Source: Clostridiaceae bacterium (GTDB lineage Bacteria; Bacillota; Clostridia; Oscillospirales; Acutalibacteraceae). Taken from it: a stretch of 10,735 bases of DNA. The stretch spans positions 1-10,735 of the forward strand of contig JAEDHZ010000037.1 in assembly GCA_016292705.1 (NCBI GenBank). The letters run 5' to 3'. Numbering within the stretch: the first letter of the stretch is position 1; every line of letters begins with the position of its first letter. This document shows, in pieces, positions 1-6,528 of this stretch. The position numbers and the translations under genes are program-made. The notes under the pieces are model-generated. The model did not search any database. It was not told the origin of the DNA and saw only the letters and a program-made list of their open reading frames with translations.

Positions 1-1795
1 GATGGGGAGCTGGTTCGTTTTCGTCAAGGTTCATGAGAATGAAACGGGCAGCGTTCCAGATCTTGTTTGCAAAGTTTCTGCTTGCCTCAACCTTTTTGTC
101 GGAATAGCGCATATCGTTTCCGGGGCTGTTGCCGGAAGCGAGGGTAAGACGAAGAGCGTCTGCACCGTATTTGTCAATGACAAGCAGCGGATCAATTCCG
201 TTGCCGAGCGATTTGGACATCTTTCTTCCCTGCTCATCACGGACAATACCGTGAATGAAAACGGTTGAAAACGGAACCTCACCCATCTGCTCGCAGGCGG
301 AGAAGATCATCCTTGCAACCCAGAAGAAGATGATGTCATAACCCGTTACAAGGACACTTGTCGGGTAGTAGTGGGCAAGCTCGGGAGTCTTGTCCGGCCA
401 GCCGAGGGTTGAAAACGGCCAGAGCGCTGAAGAAAACCAGGTGTCAAGGGTATCGGGATCCTGGGTGATATTTTTGCTGCCGCACTTCGGACAGGAGCAC
501 AGATCGTCTCTTGAAACGCTGATTTCGCCGCAGTCGGCGCAGTACCAGGCAGGAATTCTGTGACCCCACCAAAGCTGACGGGAGATGCACCAGTCACGGA
601 TGTTTTCCATCCAGTTGTAATATATTTTGTCAAAGCGTTCGGGAACAAACTTCGTTTTGCCCTCACGGACAGCTTCGATTGCCGGCTCTGCAAGCGGCTT
701 CATCTTAACGAACCACTGCTTTGAAACACGGGGTTCAACGGCTGTGTGGCAGCGGTAGCAGGTTCCGACATCGTGCTTTGTCGGCTCAATTTTAACAAGT
801 GCTCCTGCCTCTTTGAGATCGTTAACAATTGCCTTGCGGCATTCCATAAGGCTCATTCCGGCATATTTTCCGGCGTTTTCGTTCATGAAGCCGTCATCGG
901 TCATGACATTGATCATCGGGAGATTGCAGCGCAGACCGACCTCAAAGTCGTTCGGGTCGTGGCAGGGTGTGATTTTAACCGCACCGGTACCCTTGTCCAT
1001 TTTTGCATAGGAGTCGGAAACAATCGGAATCTCTCTTCCGATAACGGGTATGATAACGGTTTTTCCGACAAGGTCTTTATACCGTTCATCGTCCGGGTGA
1101 ACGGCAATACCGGTATCGCCGGGAATTGTCTCCGGTCTTGTTGTTGCAATTTCGATTGCACCGCTGCCGTCTGCAAACGGATATCTGAAGTGCCAGAAGT
1201 TTCCGTCATGCTCTTCATATTCAACCTCAGCGTCGGAAATTGAGGTTTTGCAGTGGGTGCACCAGTTGATAATTCTTTCTCCTCGATAGATAAGACCCTT
1301 TTCATAAAGATTGCAGAAGACCTCACGGACAGCCTTTGAGCAGCCCTCGTCAAGGGTAAAGCGTTCACGCTCCCAGTCGCAGGAGGAACCCATTTTTTTG
1401 AGCTGCTCAATGATTCTTCCGCCGTACTTTTTGCGCCAGTCCCATGCTCTTTCAAGGAAGCCGTCACGGCCGATATCTTCCTTGGTGATTCCCTCTTCTT
1501 TCATGGCGGCAACAATTTTGGCCTCTGTTGCGATTGAGGCGTGGTCTGTTCCGGGGAGCCAGAGGGTATCGTAGCCCGCCATTCTGTGGTAACGGATAAG
1601 GATATCCTGAAGCGTGTTGTCAAGGGCGTGACCCATGTGGAGCTGGCCGGTGATGTTTGGCGGGGGAATAACTATTGTATAAGGCTCCTTTTTTGAATCG
1701 CATTCGGCGTGGAAATAGTTCCCTTTGAGCCATGAGTCATAGATTCGATCTTCAACCTCTTTCGGATCGTACTGCTTTGCAAGTTCTTTTGCCAT
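1..1795 (-). CDS. valS: Valyl-tRNA synthetase, N-terminal 598 residues (runs off the left edge)
   Basis: Class Ia aminoacyl-tRNA synthetase that attaches valine to tRNA-Val in the cytoplasm. Read from the ATG at 1795, the frame stays open to the window edge. The family is usually about 880 residues, so the anticodon-binding domain and C-terminal coiled coil lie outside. Visible signatures: PPPNITGQLHMGH, whose HMGH (residues 53-56) is the HIGH motif; the editing-domain stretch with TTRPET; CYRC and CADCG...CPKCG cysteine pairs that may bind zinc; and GRKMSKSLGNGIDP, with the KMSKS loop at residues 525-529. The start has a strong ribosome site (GGAGG, 1805-1809) and follows a T-box leader whose specifier codon is valine, which confirms the amino acid independently. 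No frameshift was seen. IleRS and LeuRS are less likely given the valine T-box and the ValRS-type N-terminus. Confidence 0.97.
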   Translation of the reverse strand, partial: MAKELAKQYDPKEVEDRIYDSWLKGNYFHAECDSKKEPYTIVIPPPNITGQLHMGHALDNTLQDILIRYHRMAGYDTLWLPGTDHASIATEAKIVAAMKEEGITKEDIGRDGFLERAWDWRKKYGGRIIEQLKKMGSSCDWERERFTLDEGCSKAVREVFCNLYEKGLIYRGERIINWCTHCKTSISDAEVEYEEHDGNFWHFRYPFADGSGAIEIATTRPETIPGDTGIAVHPDDERYKDLVGKTVIIPVIGREIPIVSDSYAKMDKGTGAVKITPCHDPNDFEVGLRCNLPMINVMTDDGFMNENAGKYAGMSLMECRKAIVNDLKEAGALVKIEPTKHDVGTCYRCHTAVEPRVSKQWFVKMKPLAEPAIEAVREGKTKFVPERFDKIYYNWMENIRDWCISRQLWWGHRIPAWYCADCGEISVSRDDLCSCPKCGSKNITQDPDTLDTWFSSALWPFSTLGWPDKTPELAHYYPTSVLVTGYDIIFFWVARMIFSACEQMGEVPFSTVFIHGIVRDEQGRKMSKSLGNGIDPLLVIDKYGADALRLTLASGNSPGNDMRYSDKKVEASRNFANKIWNAARFILMNLDENEPAPH

Positions 1796-1832
1796 TTATA
1801 CTTACCTCCGTATTAAGAATAGATTACATGAT

Positions 1833-1864
1833 AAAAAAACTCCGTCCCGAAAAACAGGACGGAG
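1833..1864 (-). terminator. T-box intrinsic terminator before valS
   Basis: On the minus strand the RNA forms an 8-bp stem, CUCCGUCC (1857-1864) with GGACGGAG (1840-1847), followed at once by seven U residues (1833-1839). It lies just after the T-box motif, 37 bases before the valS ATG. Formation of the alternative antiterminator with uncharged tRNA-Val should allow transcription to continue. Confidence 0.93.
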
Positions 1865-2086
1865 AAAACCGCGGTACCACCTGAATTCGCCGCAAAAGCG
1901 ACGCACTCTCTTTTCGTTAACGCAGAAAACACACGCCGGGTTCTACTGAGCAAAAACGCCGTTCTTCCCGGAGGCTTGCAGACGACCTTCACCCTTATCT
2001 TGCGGAAACTCCCACCAGCCGTTTCCTCTCTGAAGCTCGGAAAAAAGGGTTACTCCTTCTGCTAAAATGCCCTAAATATTAAGATT
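1833..2086 (-). ncRNA. T-box leader of valS (tRNA-Val-sensing, GUC specifier)
   Basis: This 5' leader RNA binds uncharged tRNA and controls read-through into valS. Reading the minus strand, the promoter is followed by a Stem I whose base pairs GCAGA (2058-2062) with UCUGC (1978-1982) and whose upper part pairs ACCCUU with AAGGGU. The internal loop between them holds GAAGGUCG, with valine codon GUC at 1984-1986 followed by a purine, as expected for a specifier. Other hallmarks are the AGUA motif on the 5' side, the AGAGAGGAAACGG...GGUGGGAGUUUCC distal arm, and the conserved T-box AGGUGGUACCGCGG at 1869-1882. CAGG at the T-box start can pair with CCUG in the terminator 5' arm to form the antiterminator. 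The 5' end is estimated from the promoter. Confidence 0.95.
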
Positions 2087-2092
2087 AAGCGA

Positions 2093-2121
2093 ATTGTATC
2101 ACAAAAAAGAAATCAGGTCAA
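2093..2121 (-). promoter_or_regulatory. SigA-type promoter of the valS T-box transcript
   Basis: Minus-strand TTGACC (2116-2121) and TACAAT (2093-2098) are separated by exactly 17 bases. Each hexamer differs from consensus at one position. The expected transcription start, near 2086, lies about 24 bases before the first base of T-box Stem I. Confidence 0.85.
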
Positions 2122-2169
2122 GTGTTTTGTCCATAACTGTCCGCATTTGTTGATATAATATCCTGACTA

Positions 2170-4782
2170 TCAGTAATGTTTTGCGCCGCACGCACAAATC
2201 TGATTAGTTCCAAAAATTCTCCAGAAGAAGCGCAGAATTTGATAGAAGAGCGCACTTATTCCTCCCTGGTGGCAGATGTGTGAGCATGAGGCGGGCTCAT
2301 CTCCCGGTTTCTGCTCAGGAGAAGGTTCTGTAGTCGGCTCGGTAGTCGGCTCGGTAGTCGGCTCGGTAACAGGTTCGTTTTTCAGAGCTTTCAACGACGG
2401 CATCCTGTATGTTCCGCCTCCGAAGGTTGTAACATAAAGTGTTTTTCCGTCCGAGGAAAGGCTGAGATTCTTGAGCATTCTGAAAAGACCGTCAACATAT
2501 ACCCTGAAATGTTCACTTCCGTTTTCCCTGACATAAACTGTGCCGTAAATTCCGGTTGCATAGATTGTTCCGTCATCGGAAACGATTGAATTATAGATGC
2601 TGTCGCCCTCTTCAAGAACTGCGTTTTCAATATAAATTCTGTCACCCGGATTATAAACGGTTCCGCCGAGTTCAAACGGCCAATCGTTGCGGTTGAAGGT
2701 GTCAACCGTATATGTTTTTTTATAGTCAAAAATGTTTGTCAGCGTATTGTCTGTGTTAAGCCTGTATATTCCGCCGCCTGTGTTTTTCCAGAAGCCGGAG
2801 GAATATTCGTTGTACCATTCATATTTATAAGTCGGAAGAGCATTGATTAAAATCCCGTCCTTGCCTTCGGTCAGTGATCTTGCAATAACAATGTTGCCAA
2901 GGTCAATTTCTTTTGTCTGCTTTGTTTCAATGTCATATTCATAGAAACGGGAGGCAGAGGGCGTGCCAAAATTGTAGTAAGCGGTCAGGCAATACATTTT
3001 GTTTCCGGAAAGGATCACATCCTCGCCCCAGATGAAGCCGTTATAATCATCCATATCTGCGCTGACGGATTCAAAGGTTCTTCCGCTGTCGAAGCTTATA
3101 TAAAATCCGCAATTGAAGGTTGCAACCGCAACTGTGAATTCGTCACCATTCGGAACAACGCTCATCTTTACCGGAATTGAATATTCCGGAAGTCCAAAGC
3201 TGTAATCCATGTCCCATGTTTTTCCCCCGTCATAAGAAACGGCAAAGTGACCCTCAACGCCGGTTTTGTCGGTGAGTGCCGGTGCATAAGGCGCATCATG
3301 GCGTGAAGACCAGACGGCATAGACAACATCCTTTTGGTTCCGGTCGAAATAGAGGTCATAGCAGGTGTTATATTCGGGGCTGAACCTCTTTTTTGTTGGG
3401 CGGTTAAAGGTTTTTCCGTTGTCATAGCTATACTGAAGTCCAAGGTCGGTTGAACAGATGATGATGTGGTTTTTATCGAATGGGTCTTCCTGAACGCTGT
3501 ATGTAGTCTGGCAGTCAAGTCCGGTAGTCATGTAATTTTCCGTTGCGCTGTCATACCTTGTGTGGAGCGTTCTGATTTTGCGTTTGCTCTCCTTGCGGTC
3601 AAACTGCATTGAATGGACAGCCTCAATGGTTGAAACAAGGCAGTGGTCGGGATCTGTTTTGTCGGCGCAAAGGCCATAGATCGGGCCATAGCAGATTGAA
3701 GACCAGATATCGTCGCTGTTTTCGGTAATTGTGGTTTCATATACTCCGTCAAACACCCAGTTGAACTGCTCGCCGTCGAATTTAATAATGCCGTAAAAAT
3801 CATAGCTGCCCGGAACGGGAGTGCTGACAGCAAGGAAGATGTTGTCAAGGTCATAGCCGGCAATGTGGACAAAACGCCAGGGGATAGTGTATTCTTTGTC
3901 CCAGGTATAAGTGTGTTTGAGCGTGTTCTGCTCATTCAGATTTTCAAGGCCGTTAAAGCTTTCTGAACAAAGGATAAGGGTTTCGTTTTCAATGTCATCA
4001 AGAATGAAGTATTTGTTTTCAATTTTTATGATTTCAATAATTTCTCCACTGGCTGTGTATACGGTTTCATAATCGTCCTTCGAATCAAAGGAGAGTTTGC
4101 GTATCTCAAGCATATCGGAAAAATATATGCCGCTTTCGTCAATGCAAAGTCTGACATTCATTCCTGTCGGATCGGAGGAAATCTTGGAATAATCCTTTTC
4201 AAAGTGGGTACGAAGGTTGTCTCCGTTAAAGTCGCAACTCAAAACTTTAAGATATCCTTCCCAGGTAATACTGACAAAGAAAAGACGGTCTTTGAAAGGC
4301 TCAACGCAGGCAATGTAGCCGTTGTCATAGCCGCCATATTCTTCCGGCTCGGTGAAAAAAAGGTTTTCGTTCCAGCCGTAGCGGCTGATTTCATAGACGA
4401 TGTTTTTGGGATAGATTCTTTCGAGTGAAAGGCACTTGTCGGTGCTTTTGTATACTCCGAATCCGCAGGCAAAAAGCGTTCCGTCCTCAGAAAATGCGCT
4501 GTCTCTTATAACACCCTTTGTTTCCGTCCTTGTCCATCTTTCGCCCTTGTCAAAAGATGTGTAAAGGCCGCCCATGTCGGAGGCAACAATAAAGTTACTG
4601 CTGTCGGTGGGATTGATTAGGGGCAGGAAGAACGCACCGCCGCCACCCATGCTGAGGTTTTCAATTTTAAAATCATTTTCATTCTTTGTGGCTGCAAAAG
4701 AAATCTGCGGCGCAAAAGTGCCTAAAAGAATGAGAATACAAAGAAAAACTGCCGTTAATTTTTTGTGCTTCATTTTTTTCAT
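2170..4782 (-). CDS. Secreted Asp-box (BNR) beta-propeller protein, GH74/sialidase-like, with Cys/His-rich C-terminal tail
   Basis: A large exported protein of 870 residues. Residues 1-30 form a signal peptide: a Lys-rich start, the hydrophobic run LTAVFLCILILLGTF, and a likely cleavage at SFA|A. The body has Asp-box motifs of the S-x-D-x-G-x-T-W/F type at about residues 76-83, 452-459, 516-523 and 563-570, which mark beta-propeller blades. The N-terminal GGGG...PTD...SDMGGLY pattern resembles GH74 xyloglucanases, but I cannot confirm a catalytic pair, so enzyme activity is uncertain. A Thr/Glu/Pro linker (residues 803-830) leads to a 40-residue tail with C833, H835, C837, H838, a hydrophobic FFWRIF segment, then CACGAKHY at the end. 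I chose ATG 4782, behind a purine-rich AGAGAAAG site; a longer TTG start at 4833 coincides with the -35 box. ATG 4773 is the alternative. Confidence 0.85.
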   Translation of the reverse strand: MKKMKHKKLTAVFLCILILLGTFAPQISFAATKNENDFKIENLSMGGGGAFFLPLINPTDSSNFIVASDMGGLYTSFDKGERWTRTETKGVIRDSAFSEDGTLFACGFGVYKSTDKCLSLERIYPKNIVYEISRYGWNENLFFTEPEEYGGYDNGYIACVEPFKDRLFFVSITWEGYLKVLSCDFNGDNLRTHFEKDYSKISSDPTGMNVRLCIDESGIYFSDMLEIRKLSFDSKDDYETVYTASGEIIEIIKIENKYFILDDIENETLILCSESFNGLENLNEQNTLKHTYTWDKEYTIPWRFVHIAGYDLDNIFLAVSTPVPGSYDFYGIIKFDGEQFNWVFDGVYETTITENSDDIWSSICYGPIYGLCADKTDPDHCLVSTIEAVHSMQFDRKESKRKIRTLHTRYDSATENYMTTGLDCQTTYSVQEDPFDKNHIIICSTDLGLQYSYDNGKTFNRPTKKRFSPEYNTCYDLYFDRNQKDVVYAVWSSRHDAPYAPALTDKTGVEGHFAVSYDGGKTWDMDYSFGLPEYSIPVKMSVVPNGDEFTVAVATFNCGFYISFDSGRTFESVSADMDDYNGFIWGEDVILSGNKMYCLTAYYNFGTPSASRFYEYDIETKQTKEIDLGNIVIARSLTEGKDGILINALPTYKYEWYNEYSSGFWKNTGGGIYRLNTDNTLTNIFDYKKTYTVDTFNRNDWPFELGGTVYNPGDRIYIENAVLEEGDSIYNSIVSDDGTIYATGIYGTVYVRENGSEHFRVYVDGLFRMLKNLSLSSDGKTLYVTTFGGGTYRMPSLKALKNEPVTEPTTEPTTEPTTEPSPEQKPGDEPASCSHICHQGGISALFYQILRFFWRIFGTNQICACGAKHY
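2331..2366 (-). repeat. Three exact 12-bp tandem repeats coding a Thr-Glu-Pro-Thr linker
   Basis: TAGTCGGCTCGG occurs three times head to tail at 2331-2342, 2343-2354 and 2355-2366, with degenerate copies on either side. On the coding strand each unit adds four residues to the TEPT-type linker between the propeller and the C-terminal tail. Exact repetition at DNA level suggests slippage-driven length variation among strains. Confidence 0.9.
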
Positions 4783-4804
4783 CTTCTTTCTCTGAAGTAT
4801 AACT

Positions 4805-4833
4805 ATTTTAACAAGTTTCAGGGTAATTGTCAA
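4805..4833 (-). promoter_or_regulatory. Promoter of the secreted beta-propeller gene
   Basis: The minus strand reads TTGACA (4828-4833), a 17-base spacer, then TAAAAT (4805-4810). The -35 box is perfect consensus and the -10 has one mismatch. The predicted start of transcription near 4798 leaves a very short leader before ATG 4782. This promoter lies back to back with the queT promoter. Confidence 0.85.
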
Positions 4834-4875
4834 TTGTATGGGCTTGGTTGAGCTTTGTTTTGAATTCCTCCTGAC

Positions 4876-4904
4876 TTGACAATTTTTGATATGTTTAGTA
4901 TAAT
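4876..4904 (+). promoter_or_regulatory. Consensus SigA-type promoter of queT
   Basis: Perfect TTGACA (4876-4881) and perfect TATAAT (4899-4904) with a 17-base spacer. The expected start is at about 4911, which places the structured queT leader at the very 5' end of the transcript. A promoter this strong usually needs down-regulation in the leader, which fits a riboswitch. Confidence 0.92.
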
Positions 4905-4910
4905 ACCCGG

Positions 4911-4971
4911 GCAGTCAGTTCGAGACCTTCCTGACTTGAACCGCCAAGGTTCTAAATCAAAACTAAAGGAG
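4911..4971 (+). ncRNA. Structured queT leader, candidate preQ1-type riboswitch (class unassigned)
   Basis: The roughly 70-base leader starts with a 6-bp stem, AGTCAG (4913-4918) with CTGACT (4931-4936). Its 12-base loop contains ACCTT (4925-4929), which can pair with AAGGT (4946-4950), giving an H-type pseudoknot. A competing hairpin is GAACC (4938-4942) with GGTTC (4948-4952). The loop CCTT (4926-4929) can also pair with AAGG (4966-4969) in the ribosome site, so translation could be gated. QueT genes are known to be preceded by preQ1 riboswitches. The layout (pyrimidine loop, extra hairpin, A-rich linker, ribosome site) recalls preQ1-II more than preQ1-I, but the sequence does not match closely enough for me to assign a class. 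Confidence 0.55.
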
Positions 4972-4980
4972 TAATTCAAT

Positions 4981-5520
4981 ATGAAAACGACAGGCAAAAA
5001 AGCGTCCTTGTTCATTGCGCAGGCGGCGCTCATTGCGGCAATGTATGCCGTGCTCACTCTCGTCCAACAGCTGCTCTTCCCCGGAACTGCGTCAATGGCG
5101 GTACAATACCGGGTGAGTGAGGCGCTGATGATTCTCTGCCTCTTTTCCGGGGCAGCGGTTCCCGGCCTCACATTGGGTTGCTTTTTGGCGAATTTTCTTT
5201 TTATGTCGGCACTTCCGGTCGATATGATTTTCGGAAGCATTGCGACCCTCCTTGCGGCGCTGTGTATGCGTGCCTTGCGCAAGGTCTGCGTCAAGGGCTT
5301 TCCGGTTCTTTCATTTCTGATGCCCGCCGTTTTCAACGGAATTATCGTCGGTGCAGAAATTGAAATTTTCTTCGTTGAGGGCAGTTTCCACTTCGGAAGC
5401 TTTCTTGTTCAGGGTGCTTTCGTTGCATTGGGCGAAATTGCTGTAATGTTTACCGCAGGAATAGCTTTGTATTTTTCAATGAAAAAGCTTGCAAAGAATA
5501 ACACCTTTATCAATTCATAA
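4981..5520 (+). CDS. queT: QueT family transporter, S component for a queuosine precursor
   Basis: An integral membrane protein of 179 residues, the usual length for the substrate-binding (S) subunit of an ECF-type ABC transporter. QueT proteins are assigned the uptake of queuosine precursors (preQ0/preQ1 or queuine) and would work with a shared ECF energising module, which is not in this window. Family marks are IAAMYAVLTL near the N-terminus, the conserved QYRVSEAL (about residues 41-48), then VPGLTLGCFLANFLF, GSIATLLAAL, and NGIIVGAEIEIFF, with about six hydrophobic segments in all. The ATG at 4981 follows an AAAGGAG ribosome site at 4965-4971. The gene sits alone behind its own promoter and leader, and no clear terminator follows it. 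Substrate choice within the family cannot be read from the sequence. Confidence 0.93.
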   Translation: MKTTGKKASLFIAQAALIAAMYAVLTLVQQLLFPGTASMAVQYRVSEALMILCLFSGAAVPGLTLGCFLANFLFMSALPVDMIFGSIATLLAALCMRALRKVCVKGFPVLSFLMPAVFNGIIVGAEIEIFFVEGSFHFGSFLVQGAFVALGEIAVMFTAGIALYFSMKKLAKNNTFINS

Positions 5521-5525
5521 GATTG

Positions 5526-5557
5526 TTGTAAGAAATCTGTAAGTAACTGTTAAGACA
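5526..5557 (+). promoter_or_regulatory. Three phased TGTAAG-like direct repeats, likely response-regulator box
   Basis: TTGTAAG (5526-5532), CTGTAAG (5537-5543) and CTGTTAAG (5547-5554) recur with TGT at 5527, 5538 and 5548, a spacing of 11 and 10 bases, or about one helical turn. The last copy overlaps a weak -35 region. Phased direct repeats next to a poor -35 are the usual binding pattern of OmpR/PhoB-family response regulators, a family that controls many cell-wall genes. Which regulator binds is not visible here. Confidence 0.5.
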
Positions 5558-5581
5558 ATCTCTCTTTTGGAAGTCTATAAT
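5552..5581 (+). promoter_or_regulatory. Promoter of the VanY-type carboxypeptidase gene
   Basis: A perfect TATAAT at 5576-5581 is preceded by a poor -35, AAGACA (5552-5557), at an 18-base spacing. The weak -35 inside a repeat array suggests activator dependence. Transcription would begin at about 5588, just before the ribosome site AGAGG (5601-5605). Confidence 0.6.
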
Positions 5582-5614
5582 TATTTCAGACTTTCAGAAG
5601 AGAGGTTTTTGTTT

Positions 5615-6454
5615 ATGAAACACATCATCAGAATTGCTGCAGTTGTTCTTGCTGCAATAGTCGTCTTTGCCGTTCTTGACCGTATTCCGGTTGCTGTTGG
5701 TGAGCTTTCGGATATAGCTCTTTCCAACAAGGTTACAACTGACGGAAAATACTCCGGAAGTCTTGTTCTTGTCAACAGCGAGCACCGTTACCGCAACTCG
5801 GGTGAGGAACTTGTGAACCTATATGAAAACAAAACTGATTCGTTTTATATGGGCACAACCGAAATTGAGCTTCAAAAAGTTGCCGTCAAGCCGCTTTGCG
5901 ATATGCTCGACGCTTTCAGGGAAGAAACCGGACTCAAAAAAATCAATGTCATAAGTGGTTACCGCAGTGTTCAGAGTCAGCAGGAAATATACCGTCAGAA
6001 GCTTGAACTCATGGGCAGGATTTACACAAAAAGTCATGTTCAGACTCCGGGCTTCAGCGAGCACCATACCGGTCTTTGTGTTGACTTTTCAATATACAAC
6101 GCAGATGACGGCTCTTCAACGGACTTTGACGCAACAGGGGAGTATGAGTGGTTTTTGAAAAACGCATGGAAATACGGCTTTGTTCTCAGATATCCTGAGA
6201 ACAAGAAAGATATTACGGGAATATCGTATGAACCGTGGCATTTCAGATTTGTCGGCGTTCCACATGCGTATTATATGACGGAAAATAACCTCTGTCTTGA
6301 GGAATATGTCGGATTGATTCAAAGCAAAACAAAAAGCGAACCGTTGAAATTAACTTGCGGCGGAAATACCTATAAGGTATGGCACAGCGAGAAAAGCCCG
6401 AAAAGCGGCAGCTTTTCCGGCGATAATTACAGCGGATATATTGTTCTCAAATAA
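5615..6454 (+). CDS. Membrane-anchored VanY-type D-alanyl-D-alanine carboxypeptidase (M15B)
   Basis: Zinc metallopeptidase expected to remove the terminal D-Ala from peptidoglycan stem peptides on the outer face of the membrane. The 279-residue protein has an N-terminal signal anchor (residues 4-20, IIRIAAVVLAAIVVFAV), a spacer, and an M15B domain. Motifs are SGYRS at 114-118, SEHHTGLCVD at 148-157 (zinc ligands H150 and D157), and EPWH at 206-209 (catalytic base E206 and third zinc ligand H209). All key residues are present, so it should be active. A Ser/Lys/Gly-rich tail of about 40 residues of unknown role follows. ATG 5615 has AGAGG nine bases upstream; a TTG at 5567 in frame lies upstream of the -10 box and is rejected. 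No vanA/vanH/vanX-type genes are nearby, so this is better read as ordinary wall maturation than a resistance cluster. Confidence 0.9.
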   Translation: MKHIIRIAAVVLAAIVVFAVLDRIPVAVGELSDIALSNKVTTDGKYSGSLVLVNSEHRYRNSGEELVNLYENKTDSFYMGTTEIELQKVAVKPLCDMLDAFREETGLKKINVISGYRSVQSQQEIYRQKLELMGRIYTKSHVQTPGFSEHHTGLCVDFSIYNADDGSSTDFDATGEYEWFLKNAWKYGFVLRYPENKKDITGISYEPWHFRFVGVPHAYYMTENNLCLEEYVGLIQSKTKSEPLKLTCGGNTYKVWHSEKSPKSGSFSGDNYSGYIVLK

Positions 6455-6484
6455 TTGACCTTGTTTTACTGTGTGTGGTATAAT
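6455..6484 (+). promoter_or_regulatory. Promoter of the mnmA operon
   Basis: TTGACC (6455-6460) and a perfect TATAAT (6479-6484) lie 18 bases apart, starting directly after the stop codon of the carboxypeptidase gene. Transcription should begin near 6491, leaving a leader of under 40 bases before the mnmA start. Confidence 0.8.
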
Positions 6485-6528
6485 TAAAAAGTTATTTTAT
6501 AATTACTCTGCCCACGGGGGTGCTTTGT

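Noticed and set aside
746..1243. 165-residue plus-strand open frame opposite valS
   Set aside because: It is antisense to the intact ValRS reading frame, resembles no protein I recognise, and has no ribosome site; it reflects codon bias of valS.
2331..2366. CRISPR or mobile-element repeat
   Set aside because: The 12-bp units have no spacers and keep the reading frame of a Thr/Glu/Pro linker.
4981..5336. Long minus-strand frame opposite queT
   Set aside because: Shadow of the QueT frame; it has no motif and would cross the queT promoter and leader.
5521..5560. Hairpin GATTGT...ACAATC as a queT terminator
   Set aside because: Only six terminal pairs with a large loop and no solid U-run; the repeats inside are better explained as a regulator site.
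5615..6454. Vancomycin-resistance gene cluster
   Set aside because: A VanY-type domain alone is common in housekeeping wall enzymes; no ligase, VanH, VanX or linked sensor genes are present.
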